Shown here: piece after piece, positions 1 through 11,499 of the stretch | Position numbering within the stretch: the stretch's first letter is position 1 | Layout of the letters: each line of letters begins with the position of its first letter | Assembly: GCF_000321225.1 (NCBI RefSeq) | Contig: NW_004451011.1 | Location: 361,174 to 425,173, forward strand | DNA from: Odobenus rosmarus divergens | Taxonomy: Eukaryota > Chordata > Mammalia > Carnivora > Odobenidae | Length of the DNA stretch: 64,000 nucleotides | Direction: 5' to 3' | The notes under the pieces: generated by a model | What the model was told of the DNA's origin: nothing | The model's database searches: none | What the model saw: the letters and a program-made list of their open reading frames with translations, nothing else | Translations under genes and position numbers: made by a program

Positions 1-95
1 TTGCAGAAGAATACATATTTCTGTGCTAACGAATTCCCACAACTTAGAGACATAAAAATACACACTTACTCACCATTTCAGTGAGTCAGCAGTCC
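1..95 (+). repeat. 95-bp direct repeat, copy 1 (cut by window edge)
   Basis: These 95 bases recur without a mismatch at 1314-1408. The match stops abruptly at 95/1408: the next bases are tcttt here and cagca in the other copy. The left limit of copy 1 is outside the window. The sequence does not resemble any SINE or LINE that I recognise. Confidence 0.95.
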
Positions 96-239
96 TCTTT
101 ACCACTAATGGTCTGGCATCCTTGGTCTATTTGGTAGAGGGATGCTGAGGGTTAGTCAGGCCAACGTGGAGTTGGGGCTGGTAATGTCTCTAGTCCTAGT
201 TTGAGCTCCACGGAGGGCGGGACTTTGTCCTGTTTGCTG

Positions 240-635
240 CTCTATTCATACTGTCAGGCATACAGTTAGGCATGTGGGGTACAAAAGGAACCAAGTAAGA
301 ACCCTGCCCTTAAGGATCTCATGATCTGCTGGAGTGAGAGACACATTGTAATAAGGGCTGTGATTTGACAAGTAAAAGGCCACATGGGGAGGCACCTGAT
401 TTGTGCTTAGAAGTTTTTTGGAATGAATGGCAACTCAACTGGCACCTGAAAGATGGGTGAAAGCAGAGGAACGAACAGCATGTGCAAAGGTTCTGAAGTG
501 AGAGAAGTCAGAACATCAGAGGAAGAAAGAGGACCAATGAAGCTGAAGAAGTGAACAGTGGTCTTTAAGCCATATTAAGGAGTAACAACTCTATCTTGGA
601 GGCAGTGGGGAAGTTGCTAAAGAATCCTGAGCTAA
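240..635 (-). mobile_element. L2 LINE relic
   Basis: The stretch resembles the reverse complement of the L2 3' region: 'accctgcccttaaggatct', then 'gcacctgaaagatgggtg' and 'tgtgcaaaggttctgaag'. It is ancient, heavily diverged and interrupted on its right by a SINE. Family assignment is from memory of the consensus. Confidence 0.6.
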
Positions 636-820
636 GGGGATGCCTGGGTGGCTCAGTCGGTTAAGCGTCTACCTTCAGCTCAGGTCATGATCCCCAGGTC
701 CTGGGATTGAGCCCCACATTGGGCTCCTTGCTCAGCAAGGAGCCTGCTTCTCCCTCTCTCTCTGCCTGCCACTCCCCCTGCTTGTGCTCTCTCTCTCTCT
801 CCAAAAAAAAAAAAAAAAAA
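636..820 (+). mobile_element. CAN SINE (tRNA-Lys-derived), full length
   Basis: It begins with the tRNA-like head (tgcctgggtggctcagtcgg), continues with a CT-rich segment and ends in an 18-base A tail. Near-identical flanks agaatcctgagc (from 621) and agaattctgagc (from 820) are the target-site duplication, so the element was placed by L1-type retrotransposition. Confidence 0.95.
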
Positions 821-1313
821 GAATTCTGAGCAAAACAAGTGATATGATCATTTAGGAATTGGACATTTCCAACATTATCTTCCACACCATCCAAGAAAGA
901 CAGTGGATCTGAAAGCAGTTGAGATTCTCTCCAAAATAAGTCTTTTGAGTCTCTTTCAAACTTTTCATTCTGTATGTAGTAGTGGTTGAAATGTCCAAAA
1001 ATAGATGCATCGTTTTAAGAAAGATGAGAAGTTGCTGAAATCTCTGCAGAGCCATATAGGAGGAAAGAGATGCTACTTTTATTATGCCATAAAAATAAGT
1101 GCAGCTTCTCTATGTCTTTCTCCAAGGATACTTGAGCCCATTCAGCCCAACTCAATTTGTTTTTGTTTTTTGGTTTGTTTGTTTTTGCTTTTGACCTTAA
1201 GACAAAATTGTCTTCTCCAGCAAGAGATATATGGATGTGGTTCTACTGCATTTTCTACTTAAGATGTATACATAGCAATTAGGAAAGGTGTGAAGTAGAG
1301 AAGAGAGAAATAA

Positions 1314-1408
1314 TTGCAGAAGAATACATATTTCTGTGCTAACGAATTCCCACAACTTAGAGACATAAAAATACACACTTACTCACCATTTCAGTGAGTC
1401 AGCAGTCC
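1314..1408 (+). repeat. 95-bp direct repeat, copy 2
   Basis: It is identical over all 95 bases to 1-95. The offset of 1,313 bases would fit a head-to-tail duplication whose second unit is 96-1408; the first unit would then lie mostly left of the window. An assembly duplication at a contig end would look the same. Confidence 0.95.
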
Positions 1409-1904
1409 CAGCACAACCAACTGGATCCTGTGCAACCAAGGGGTCAGCCAGGGCTGGGTTCTCATCTGGAGGTTTAACTGAGGAAGGATCCACTTCCAAG
1501 CTCACTGAAGTTGTCTGAATTCATTTCCCATGGCTCTAAGAATGAGGGCCCAGGCTTCTTGCTGGCTGTTGGCCAAAGACTGCCTTCAGCTCCTAAACAG
1601 TGACTACCCCTGGCTCCTTGCCATGGGGACCCATTAACATGGCCAGCAAAATAGAGAATCTGTAGCAACATGGAGAGTTGTGTAGTCACTTTTCATCACC
1701 TTTCCCATGTTCTCTAAGAAATAAGTCACAGGTCCCACCTACACTCAAGGGAAGGAGATTACACAAAGGCATGAGCACCCCTGTTCGTGGTGGGGGATCA
1801 CAGGATCACCTTGGAGTCTCTCTGCCACAGATGGATAAGGAAAGAAAAGAAAAGAACAAAGGAGAAGAAAAGAAAATGGAAGGCTAAGAAAAATGTATCT
1901 ATGT

Positions 1905-2150
1905 GTATGTAATATTTATTAACTATGTATTACATGCAAGGTACTGTGCTGGCTATCTTTATGCATTTTCTAATTGAATCTTTCTCTGAACCGTGTGTGG
2001 TAGGTGTTACTATTATCCCTATTTTACAAAAGAGAAAACTAGTGTTCAGAGAAGCAAGTTTCTCCAGTTCACATAGTGTAAAAAGTAGAGCCAGAATTCA
2101 TACGCATTTCTCTTACGTTGCACAGCCCAAGCTTGTCACTACTGTGTTGT
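1905..2150 (-). mobile_element. MIR SINE relic
   Basis: Reverse-complement MIR landmarks appear in order: 'aaggtactgtgctggct', 'ttactattatccctatttt', 'acaaaagagaaaact' and 'gtagagccagaattcat'. This is an ancient mammal-wide SINE with many substitutions. Confidence 0.8.
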
Positions 2151-3139
2151 ACTTAAGAGAGCAGGAGAGGGGAGGCAAGAAAGAGCATAAAAGAGAGAAT
2201 GGAGAAATAAGAGAGACCATAGTTTCCAAACAAATGCAAATTTGTTCCTAAAAGAGTTGGCAATCAATAAGGAAATCTGTAGGTCTACAATACTGGCTTG
2301 GTTTCAGCAGGAAGCAGCCAATTAGAAAAACATTCTCTTGAGCTGAAGCCAGCGGGACTATAGATGAGTCTCAGGCTTTTGCACCCTTTGCTGGCCCACC
2401 TGAGTTTTTCAGACTCTCGAGCTAAACACTACAGCCAAGCTCTACCCAGGACCTTGGAGACGCCCGGCTTATCCAGGCGGCATCTATACCCATGTTCTGC
2501 CAAATGTCTGCGGGAGCACATCTGGGCCCAGGCGGCTGAGCGGGGCCTGGGCTTGTTTTTCACGGCTCATTTGCAATGTCCCATTCTATTCCTGGACACT
2601 CCGTCCTTCCCAACTGACACTGGAGCTCAGTTTCCCAGTAGCCACTTTAACTAGATGGCTCCAGAAGTACTGCTCAGTGTCAAGTCCTCAGAAACTAACG
2701 CTTTTCCAAAACTGGCTCTAAGAAGAATGGCTGAATGTGGCACGCCCCTGACTCTCCTCTTAGTGTCTTAAAGGGACAGCAGCTGCAGGCACCACGGGAA
2801 CCCTCCTCATGTGACACAGGGTGACTCACAGCAGTGGGGGAAGAGGAAGGGTTTCGAAAGTGGATCCCTCTTGCACCAATTCAGGGCAGGCAGGTGGGTG
2901 AATCCCAGCCCCCACCCCAGCTGCCTGTACTGTTTGACTTGACAAAGCCCTATGGCTGGTTCCCACCTGCCCAGAGCAAGCTGAGTAAAACCACTTATCC
3001 TGCAGTTTACAGTCAGCCCTGCTGGAGTCTAATCAGGCCATACACTTACATTAAGTTCAAACCTTATGCAGAGCACTGGACCCTTGGGAGACAGTCAGGG
3101 GAAACAGAGGACATGCATTCTCACACCTGGGACAGTACA

Positions 3140-3297
3140 GCTGGGAGCTGTAAACCAATCCCTGCTCTGTGCCCCGGAGGTGGGGATAATAAAAGGACCA
3201 ACCTCATAGATTATTGTGAGGCTTCCATGAGCTCCTGCATTAGAACACAGGGCTATTTGACCAATAAATGTAACTTACAACAGGCACTCAATAAGGA
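3140..3297 (+). mobile_element. MIR SINE relic (3' part)
   Basis: Features include 'ggggataataaaaggacc', 'ttgtgaggcttccatgag' and 'aggcactcaataaggaatga', matching the second half of MIR. The overlapping open frame at 2834-3301 runs into this relic and is not a gene. Confidence 0.65.
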
Positions 3298-3554
3298 ATG
3301 AATGGTATTGACTTTTTTAAATGCTGCAATAAACAGCATCCATAAATACATTAATTATGCAGCTCTAGTAGGATAGTAACAGGTCACATACACACCAGTA
3401 AAGAACCTTCTTTTGCACAGGGTGGGTTTTTAGTAAATATTTGAAACATTAATTGACCTGGAATATTAAGCAACTACGACAGAGAAGCCACTCACGTAAG
3501 GCCACATGGCAAGGCCTCGTTAATAAATGCAGGATGCTGCAGAGGAAAGACGCC

Positions 3555-3748
3555 AGGGTTGAACCTCAGACTCCATCACTTATCAGCTGCATGACCTTCA
3601 GCAGGTTACTTCGCCTCTCTGAATTTCAAATTTCTTCGCCTTTAAAATAACAGTAATACCTGCCTCATGGGCTGGTTGTAAGGATTGAACGATCTAAATA
3701 TATTTTAGTCCAGTTCCTGACCCACAGCAAACATTTAATAAATGGTGA
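3555..3748 (+). mobile_element. MIR SINE relic
   Basis: The MIR core is easy to follow: 'gaacctcagactcca', 'tgaccttcagcaggttactt', 'taaaataacagtaatacctg', 'ggttgtaaggattgaacg' and 'aacatttaataaatggtg'. Confidence 0.85.
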
Positions 3749-4875
3749 TTTTTATTAGTTGTTTTACAGACTAATAGAGTTAAGGACGGGAAACAAAAAG
3801 GGATTTTCTGAAATGCACTTGCATTTTCTGAAATCACTTTTGGGTAGTAAAATGATTTACAGTTTTTTCTTAATTGGCAGCACCAATTGCCATTCCTTGT
3901 ACTCTTTGATTTTTTTTTTTTTGGTTTTTGTTTTGTTTTTACTGAGCTCTTGCATGATTTATCTTGTGTTACCATCCTAAACATTTTATTAAACGTAAAA
4001 AAAAAAAGGTGCTTAGAAACCACCTTGCCTTCCCCAAATTGAAGAAAGAATGCCTCATTCATGTGCCTGAATGGGAATTTAAATAGTCTTGTTCTAACTG
4101 GCAAAGTCAATGAGAAATAGAAGATATTACTCATTGGCTGATAGAATATCTGAGCTGGATAGAATCTTAGACCAAATTAGCCAGAAGTGATATAGCCACT
4201 GTCACCCAGTTGGCCCAAGCATGCCTAGAACATGAAACAGAATCTCACATGTCCAAGCCATCTGCATTATCCCAAGCTCTCTAGCTAGTGCTCCCCATGG
4301 TTCTCTTAAGTTAAAGGTCATTTGAAACCATCCAGAGCTGACCCACTATGTGATCCTGGGCAAGTCCTGTCATCTCAGTTAGTGCTTTATAATCAAGCAT
4401 GTTGGGACAGAAAGTCCCTCTAAGACTTGCTCACCCACTCACCGCTTGCCCGAGTCTGGTTCCTGCCCCTATTTGTCTATACACACACTAGGCAAAGTAA
4501 GGACTTGTTACAGTGAAATACATTCATGTGATAACAACCGGCACATGACCTAGGCCAACCCACACCCTCATCTCATTTACATTTGAGAGAAATGAGGTTT
4601 GATGAAGGTCGGCTGCGCAATTAGAGGCAAGCAAGTGATGGGTAAGCTGGGGCAAGAACCCAAGTCTTCTGATTGCCAGCCTGGGGCTCTTTTTTTAAGT
4701 CAAATTATCTCGTGCACATGCAGAAGGATAATCGTTGCCTATCACCTACACTTTGTTGTGACCTATGTTTACTATTTCTCCACAGACTAAGAGGAAGGGA
4801 AGTAACAACTATTGAACACCAATTATATACTGTCGATATCTTGTTTACATTAAATTCTCATTACACGCCTACAAT

Positions 4876-5165
4876 AATAAAAGCTACTATTTACTGAACA
4901 CTTACTATGTCCAAGGCACTGTTCTAGAGGCTTTATGTGTATTTGTCCAAGGTACCCAGCCAAGGAGGTACACATGACTCATCTGCTCAGAGATGTCCTT
5001 TCCAAAGATACACAGAGGAATGCATGGATGTGTGGTGGAGGTCTTGACACCATCCTCACACGGCTGGTCCTATTACCATTCATTGCTTAAATGTCATAGC
5101 TAGATAGTGGCAGAGGCAGGATTTGAACCCAGGTATTCCGACTCTTATCCAATCAGTGGCCTTCC
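4876..5165 (-). mobile_element. MIR SINE relic
   Basis: It opens with 'tactatttactgaacactta' and 'ccaaggcactgttctag' and closes with 'gtggcagaggcaggatttga', the reverse-complement MIR ends. The middle is expanded by unrecognised sequence. Confidence 0.7.
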
Positions 5166-5184
5166 TGAGAGCACCTTGAGATAA

Positions 5185-5310
5185 GCTCTAACATTACATA
5201 CACCTTGAGGACAAAAATTCTGACTGCCTTATTCACTGACATGGTTCCATTGTCTAGAACGGTGTCAGTGCATGCAGGCACTCAGTAAATTTTGTTGACT
5301 AACTGACCCC
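5185..5310 (+). mobile_element. L2 LINE 3' end relic
   Basis: 'ccttgaggacaaaaattctg' followed by 'cattgtctagaacggtgtc' and 'ggcactcagtaaattttgtt' is the L2 terminal pattern. A reverse MIR-like fragment follows at about 5310-5400. Confidence 0.6.
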
Positions 5311-5571
5311 TTAAATGGCTTGCTTAAGGTCACGCTGATAGTAGGAGGTATAGCTGGGATGTGAATGCAAATCGCTCTGACTTGAAAGCCCTTCTTCTTT
5401 CCCTAGTTACATTCTGTCATTCTGAGTTGAGTTTATTGATCTCTAATTACGATCTCTAATTATGAGTTTATTGATCTCTAAGCTGGGAAAGTGGTGCTCA
5501 GGAATCTGGAGCTACAAAGATGATTAAGATTTAGTTCGTCCTCTCAAAAAAAAAAAAAAAGTGGGATTGCA

Positions 5572-5729
5572 GGGTGCCTGGGTGGCTCAGTCAGTTAAGC
5601 GTCCGGTTCTTGATTTCGGCTCAGGTCATGATCTCAGGGTTGTGAGATCGAGCCCCCTGTCGGGCTCTGTGCTGGGCCTGGAGCCTGCTTAAGATTCTCT
5701 CTCTCTCCTTCTCTCTAAAAAAAAAAAAA
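5572..5729 (+). mobile_element. CAN SINE
   Basis: It carries a tRNA-like head, the variant 'ttcttgatttcggctcagg', a shortened CT segment and a 13-base A tail. The target duplication tgggattgca stands on both sides (5562-5571 and 5730-5739). It lies 111 bases from an oppositely oriented SINE. Confidence 0.95.
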
Positions 5730-5840
5730 TGGGATTGCAATTGTCTGCAAGAATTCATATTCCTGGATATTCCTGGAATCATATCCCTTATTTCTTCAAA
5801 CAAAGCAAGTCCAAATGATATAAACCCTAGGTACATTTTA

Positions 5841-6050
5841 TTTATTTATTTATTTATTGAAGATTTATTTATTTATTTATTTGACAGATAGAGACACAGT
5901 GAGAGAGGGAACACAAGCAGGGGGAGAGGGAGAGGGAGAAGCAGGCTCCCCACCAAGCAGGGAGCCCGATGCGGGGCTCGATCCCAGGACCCTGGGATCA
6001 TGACCTGAGCTGAAGGCAGACGCTTAACGACTGAGCCACCCAGGTGCCCC
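5841..6050 (-). mobile_element. CAN SINE
   Basis: This is a reverse copy: T/ATTT-rich tail first, GA-rich body, then the tRNA-like head ending in 'gagccacccaggtgcccc'. A perfect 18-base target duplication, aaccctaggtacatttta, flanks it at 5823-5840 and 6051-6068. Confidence 0.97.
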
Positions 6051-6904
6051 AACCCTAGGTACATTTTAAGCCAAGAGTGCCTCTCCTATCTCCCAAACCC
6101 AGGATTATAGAAGTGGCCCACCAAGGTCCACTGGGTTGGCCTTGTTTAATTCCTTGCACCCACCGTGGGCTGGGTGTGTTCCTGGAACAGTGCTACAGGG
6201 AGAATAAGTTAAATCTGTACACATTTGGGATAGCGAAATCCCTGTCCTCTCTAGATTCCTTTGACGTCCACAGGTCAGTGTTTACATGGACCTCCTTGCC
6301 CATCTAAGGGCTTACAAACAGTGAGAAACTTGAGCGGGGAGACCAGACTCAAAGCTGCAGTCGCGCTCTGGTCTGGACCTAAATTAATTCATGGTTGACC
6401 TCAGTTTCCTCCCTGGTTTTGTCTTCTAGAATATTTAGGAGGCAGGAGATGGTTCGGAGAGACGAGAGGTTTAAAAAAAAAAAAATCTCCAAATTCATTA
6501 GTTGAATTCCACAGGACTGTGTGAGCAATCTCTTAATAGTCCTACATCAAAACGAGAGAAGTTGTAACTAGTTCACTTTGTGTAATTATAGGGCAGCTTT
6601 CTGCCAGGCTTTAAAGATAGACTTTGAAATGTTTCTTTTTTCATTTGCCTCCTGCTGTGTGTGGAGAGCGGCTCAGGCTCCTGGGATCCAGGCCAGAGCT
6701 AAATGGGGGCAGGCTGGAGAGGGAGGCACCGAGCTTTGGTTCCTGTTTTCCTGTGTCCAACTGCTGGGAGCACAAATGTCTTCCCAAAACGGTCCCCTGT
6801 GGAAAGCTCAGGGCCTAGAAGTACGATCTATAATTCATCCTTAGAGCAGAGAAGAATTGATAAAGCCATGGTCCTAATAAGCTTCTGGCAAGATGTACAG
6901 CAGA

Positions 6905-7090
6905 CAGTAGTTCTTCAAGTAGGGTCCCTGACCAGCGGCATGAGCCCCACCTGGAAACTGGCTAGAAATGCAAGTTATTGAACCCCACCCCCCCCCAAAA
7001 AAAGGTCTGGGGATAAGGCCCAGCAACCTGTGTTGCAACAAGTCTTCTAGGTGAATCTCATGTGCCCTAAAATTTGAGAACCACTTCTGG
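6905..7090 (+). mobile_element. hAT-Charlie DNA transposon relic, MER5A-like
   Basis: The MER5A pattern is visible: 'cagcggcatgagccccacct', 'ctagaaatgcaagtta', 'cagcaacctgtgttgcaaca' and 'aaatttgagaaccact'. A C-rich/A-rich run at about 6985-7004 has expanded inside it. Confidence 0.85.
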
Positions 7091-7179
7091 GGACAAGATG
7101 TTCAAGGACATTATCCTACTTAGCTTTTGTCCAGGTGAGAGCCCTAACTTTTAAAGATTTATTCAAATGATGCCTATCT

Positions 7180-7540
7180 AAACATTAAGACCTTTGGAGT
7201 TGAGCAGAGCACAGTTTAAATTCAGGCTCTACCATCACCAGCCGTGGAGCCTAAGATGAGTTATTGAACCGCTAAGCAGTGGTGTGTGTTTAACAGACAG
7301 CTCTCTGGGAAATGTCGTGTTTGCCCGTTGCCATGGTGTGTATACTCCCATCTTGCCTAACTTCAGGCTACCCACAGGATGGCCAGCCAACTCAAAAAAT
7401 TCATGAAAATTTAGCAATTTGCTCTCCCCATGTGAGCTGGTGTCAGCCCACCACTGGCTCTGAGACTCAGTTTCCTCGTCTGTCATATGGGTGAATTATC
7501 GTATTTACCCCATGGGATTGTTGGAATGTTGAAGTGAAAA
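7180..7540 (+). mobile_element. MIR SINE relic, apparently split
   Basis: The left half ('ttcaggctctaccatcacca', 'gagcctaagatgagttattg') and right half ('gactcagtttcctcgtct', 'ccatgggattgttggaatg') are separated by about 170 bases of unrecognised sequence. Confidence 0.65.
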
Positions 7541-7547
7541 AATAACA

Positions 7548-7745
7548 GGAGTGGATTTTTCTTGTGCACTTATATGTGCCAGGCACTTAATAAGCATTAT
7601 CTCATTGAATTCTCACACCCGTGAGATGGCTGCTGTTATTCCTAACATTTTATATATGAGGAAAGATCTGAAGTAACTAGTCCACGGTCACACAGCCTGC
7701 AGATGGGAGAGTCTGAGTGTGATTCCAGAGCCTGGGTGGGAGAGG
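7548..7745 (-). mobile_element. MIR SINE relic
   Basis: Reverse MIR landmarks: 'atgtgccaggcacttaataa', 'ttatctcattgaattctcac' and 'tccacggtcacacagcctgc'. It lies next to a forward MIR, so the two form an old inverted pair. Confidence 0.8.
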
Positions 7746-7930
7746 CATGTGTGTGGACTTCTCAGCACAGTGATTGGCACAGAGTGTCACCCTGTAACTG
7801 GTAGTTCTTATGACAGACATGAGCTTCCTAAATGCCCCTCCACTTTGGAAAGAGGGATCAAGAGTTCATGCTCAATGTAACTTCCCAGCCACAGAAGCCA
7901 CATTCAGTTTCTTCTGGGAGGAGGGGCCAG

Positions 7931-8259
7931 TGTCTTAGTCCATTCGGGCTGCTATAACAAATTCCACAGACTAGGTGGAATGCTAGTTATGAATGCTGGG
8001 AAGTCCAAGATCGAGGCACCAGCAGGGTTGAGTCTGGTGAGAGCCCTCTTCCCGACTCAAAAATGGTGTCTTCTCACACAGTGAAAGGTCGAGGCATCTC
8101 TGTGGGGTCTCTTTTATAAAAGCACTAAGCCCATTCATAAAGGCTCCACCCCTGTGACCTAAGCAGCTCCCTAAGGCTCCACTCCCTAAGACCATAATCT
8201 CTGGGGGCTAGGATTTGAACATACAAATGTGGGGGACACACAACATTCAGAGCATAACA
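7931..8259 (-). mobile_element. MLT1-type MaLR solo LTR
   Basis: The element starts with tgtcttagtccattcgggct and ends with 'ttcagagcataaca', the reverse complement of an MLT1 LTR with its TG...CA ends. Internal matches include 'gggaagtccaagatcgaggc' and 'ggggtctcttttataaaagc'. A central block is missing. MaLR elements are non-coding ERVL-related LTR retrotransposons; no internal gene is present. Confidence 0.85.
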
Positions 8260-8859
8260 GCCAGTCTGCCTGATGGGAGAGCTAGCTGTTGATTAATCAT
8301 AAAACAGAGGATGAGCGCCTGCCTATAGGTAATAGCCAGCCAACACGGCAACTCAGACTCATTCTAATAGAGCTCCTTCTCCCCTCCCCAGATCAATTTG
8401 GGATATGTTTTTGGCAGGCTTTATCTGTGCTTGTATACCAATATGGGTATACATATTCATATGTAGTTTCTTATTGGGTCATAGTAACACGCTTGGTTTT
8501 CTTTTTTACAATTTGCTTTTCTTTTTAGCTTAAGAATGCATCGTGGACATCTTTCTGACGGACAGTCAGAAAGTCCACACTGATATACCTCATTCTCTTA
8601 AATCTGGTTAGTGTTCCACAGTAGTTACACACCGCCATTTACCTAAACAATCCTGTACTTTACTGAATCTTTTGCATAGATTCCTGCATATAACTGTAGG
8701 AGAAATTTCTAAAACTAGAATTCCTGAGTCAAAAAGAAAATACAATTTAAATCTTGATAAATGTGCCCAAATTGCATTCTCAGTGTGAAATTTCAAGCTG
8801 CCAACATTCAAGAAGGAAGTATCTGTTTGTCTATATTCTCACCAACATTATTGGCATTC

Positions 8860-9676
8860 CTCAGATGATTTTTTAAAACTTTTTATTATGAAAATTTCTA
8901 AACATAAAGAATAGAGAAATTAATAGTAATGAACCACTGTGTACCCATCACGTGGCTTCCACAGCCATCAACATAAGGCCAATCTTATTTCACCTGTACC
9001 TCACTCACCTTCTCCCCCTGCTACTTTCAAGTGAGACAAAGCCAGGTTCTTTCATCTATAAACAGCTCAATGGGTACCTTTAAAAGGTAAAGACTTGGGG
9101 CACCTGGGTGGCTCAGTCATGAAGCATCTGCCTTCAGCTCAGGTCATGATCCCAGGGTCCTGGGATCGAGCCCCACATCGGGCTCCCTGCTCGGCGAGAA
9201 GCATGCTTCTCCCTCTCCCACTCCCCCTGCTTGTGTTCCCTCTCTTGCTGTGTCTCTCTCTGCCAAATAAATAAATAAAATCTTTAAAAAATAAAAAAAT
9301 AAAACGTAGACTCTATTTTTTTAAACATAGCCTCAATACCATTATCACATCTAAAAAGTCCTTGATATCATCAAATATCAGGTCAGTTTTCAAATTTCCA
9401 CAATTGTCTCGTAATTTTTTAATAATTGGTTTGCTCAAGTCAAGATCCACCAAGGTCCACACGTCGCATTTGGTTGATATGCCTTTAAAGTCTCTTTTAA
9501 TCTCTAGGTTTCAAACACACACACTTCCTCCTTTTCTTCCTTGTAATATATAAGAGGAGTTGGGTCATTTGTCTTGTAATTTCCCATTTTGTGAATTCTT
9601 CTTACTGTATCCCTGTGGTATCATATACTATGCTCTTGAGTCCTTTGTATTTCCTAGAGCTGATAATTAGATCTAG
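8860..9676 (-). mobile_element. Old LINE-1 (L1M) 3'-UTR relic, interrupted by a SINE
   Basis: 'tttattatgaaaatttcta', 'ataccattatcacatct', 'aaatatcaggtcagttttca' and 'catttggttgatatgcct' follow the reverse L1M 3'-UTR pattern. The SINE at 9097-9304 splits it. A related copy is at 40495-41290. Confidence 0.7.
9097..9304 (+). mobile_element. CAN SINE
   Basis: Full-length copy with a 'ggggcacctgggtggctcag' head, CT-rich body and AAATAAATAAAATC tail. It has lost a few bases in the head (tcagtcatgaag). Flanks are only weakly duplicated. It is inserted in the L1M relic. Confidence 0.93.
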
Positions 9677-9900
9677 AGCTATGCTGTCCAATAGAGAAGT
9701 CAGAAGCCACATGTGGCCATTTAACCTTAACTTTAAATTAATTAAAAGTAAATAAAACCTAAAGTCCGGTTTCCCAGTCATATTAGCTACATGGCAAATG
9801 CTCAGTAATCACATTTGGCCAGTGGCTACTGTGTTAGTACAGAATAGCACATTTCCATCATCACAGAAACTTCTGTTAGACAAAATGCTTCTAGAGGCAT
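9677..9900. mobile_element. hAT-Charlie DNA transposon relic, possibly MER3-like
   Basis: 'tatgctgtccaatagagaag', 'agccacatgtggccatttaa' and 'tggccagtggctactgtgtt' match a palindromic hAT-Charlie mini-transposon. Subfamily and strand are uncertain. Confidence 0.55.
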
Positions 9901-10616
9901 CAGTGGATCCTCTGATGACTGGTAAATTATTTTTTTCTCATATATGCCTAAGAGCAAAGATGAACACCCTGAAGTTTGCATTACTAGGCAGTCTCAGGTA
10001 ATATAAGGGAAGTAACTAATGTGTGCCAGACTCTACTCTGCCTGTTTTAAGTGGCAGCTGCCTGTGTTTTCAGAAGATGATTAGATGTTTGTAACAAGTA
10101 CCTCAGGTATGTAAGAGCTGTTGTGGTACCAAAGGTCAGTAGCTCCCCCCGGCATGCAGGCGACCCTGATCCTGTCCTGCCTTCTCAGAGGGAAATTGAG
10201 GGAATCAATGCGAATCCATAAGGACTTAGTCTTGCAATTATTGTAGGACACACTGGTTCCAGAATATTCCTAAACATTTCTCCTTTCTCAGAGGTGCAGG
10301 TGCTTCTGGTTGGAGCCTTCTTTCTGTCTTTGTCTTGGCATGTGGGTAATGAGCATATTTCATAGCACACCAAACAGGTTCCTCAACTTGCTTCTGTGAC
10401 ATTTTGCAAAGTCCATAGGGGCCATGGGGAGGTAGGGGAGGCGAGAAGCTGCAGCTGACAATGGAGAATTTTGGCTGGCTGGCTGGGCATTTTAGCAGGA
10501 ACCTCCACAGATTCCTGATAAAACCTTAATCAAGCTTTGAAGACATGGATGTTTTGGGGTCCTGATAGATAGTGTAGAAAACAAAGCAGTCAGTGAGGGT
10601 GAGGAGACCATCCTCC

Positions 10617-10985
10617 ATGGATTCATTCATTCTAAAAATACTCATAGAGCCAGACATCTTCTTGGTACTAGGATCATTGGTGAGCTAGATTGAAGTTTCT
10701 GCCCTCACAAAATTTACAGTCTGATCCAGAAGGCAGATCAATACTTTAACACCATCTGACAGATAACAATATGGGGATAAAAGCACATGAGAGAGATCCC
10801 TGAGCCAAACATGGATGTGGAGGGACATAATGTTTAAGCTGAGACCTAGAAGACAAGTAGCAATTGGACAGAAAGAGAGGGTGGAGTGCAGGAAGAATAT
10901 TCTGAGAAAAACTTAAGGGGTGAGCATGTATGGGACACTGGCAATACACAAAGATGTATGGTTTGGCTGCAACAGGAAGTGTGAG
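10617..10985 (-). mobile_element. L2 LINE relic
   Basis: The reverse L2 order is visible: 'attcattcattctaaaaata', 'tctgccctcacaaaattta', 'taagctgagacctagaagac' and 'gcaggaagaatattctgag'. The LINE-1 fragment at 11015 is inserted at its right side. Confidence 0.65.
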
Positions 10986-11014
10986 AGGAGAATGGCCAGA
11001 GTAGAGAGAGAGAA

Positions 11015-11045
11015 CCCATCAATTGATGAATGGAAAAAGAAGATG

Positions 11046-11094
<49 letters not shown>

Positions 11095-11499
11095 ATGGAA
11101 TATTATTCAGTCGTAAAAAGGAATGAAATCTTGTCACTTGCAATGTCATGGATGGAGCTAAAGAGTATAATGCTAAGTGAAATAAGTCAGAGAAAGACAA
11201 AAACTATATGATTTCACTTATATGTAGAATTTAAGAAATACACAATCAAGCAGAGCGAAAAAAATAAGAGTGAGAGAGCCAAAGCAAGAAACAGACTCTT
11301 AACTATAGAGAACAAACTGATGGGTTAACAGAGGGGAGGGGGATGGGAGGATGGGGAAAATAGGTGATGGGAATTAAGAAGTACACTTGTCGTGATGAGC
11401 ACCAGGTGATATATGAAAGTGTTGAATCACTATATTGTACACCAAAAACTAATATAACACTATATGTTAACTAAATGTAATTAAAATAAAAACTTAAAA
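11015..11499 (+). mobile_element. 5'-truncated LINE-1 (carnivore type), ORF2 end plus 3' UTR
   Basis: It starts in the last part of ORF2 ('atcaattgatgaatggaaa', 'ggaatattattcagtcgtaa', 'ctaagtgaaataagtcagag') and continues through the G-rich 3' UTR to an A-rich end. Imperfect flanking duplicates ('agtagagagagagaac' and 'aatagagagataagaac') suggest a target-site duplication. A TA microsatellite has expanded inside it. Confidence 0.9.
11050..11083. repeat. (TA)n microsatellite inside LINE-1
   Basis: About 16 TA units followed by tacacatatacac. It grew from the short TATATA present in the LINE-1 ORF2 end and is likely length-polymorphic. Confidence 0.95.

Noticed and set aside
2834..3301. 155-codon open frame
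   Set aside because: Its last third is a MIR relic and the remainder shows no domain, splice or codon signal; chance frame in a GC-richer stretch.
3694..4134. 146-codon reverse frame
   Set aside because: Lysine/phenylalanine-rich translation of A/T-rich DNA spanning homopolymer runs; no recognisable domain.
5440..5485. Short tandem duplication of a gatctctaatta-type unit
   Set aside because: Too short and simple to mean more than local replication slippage.
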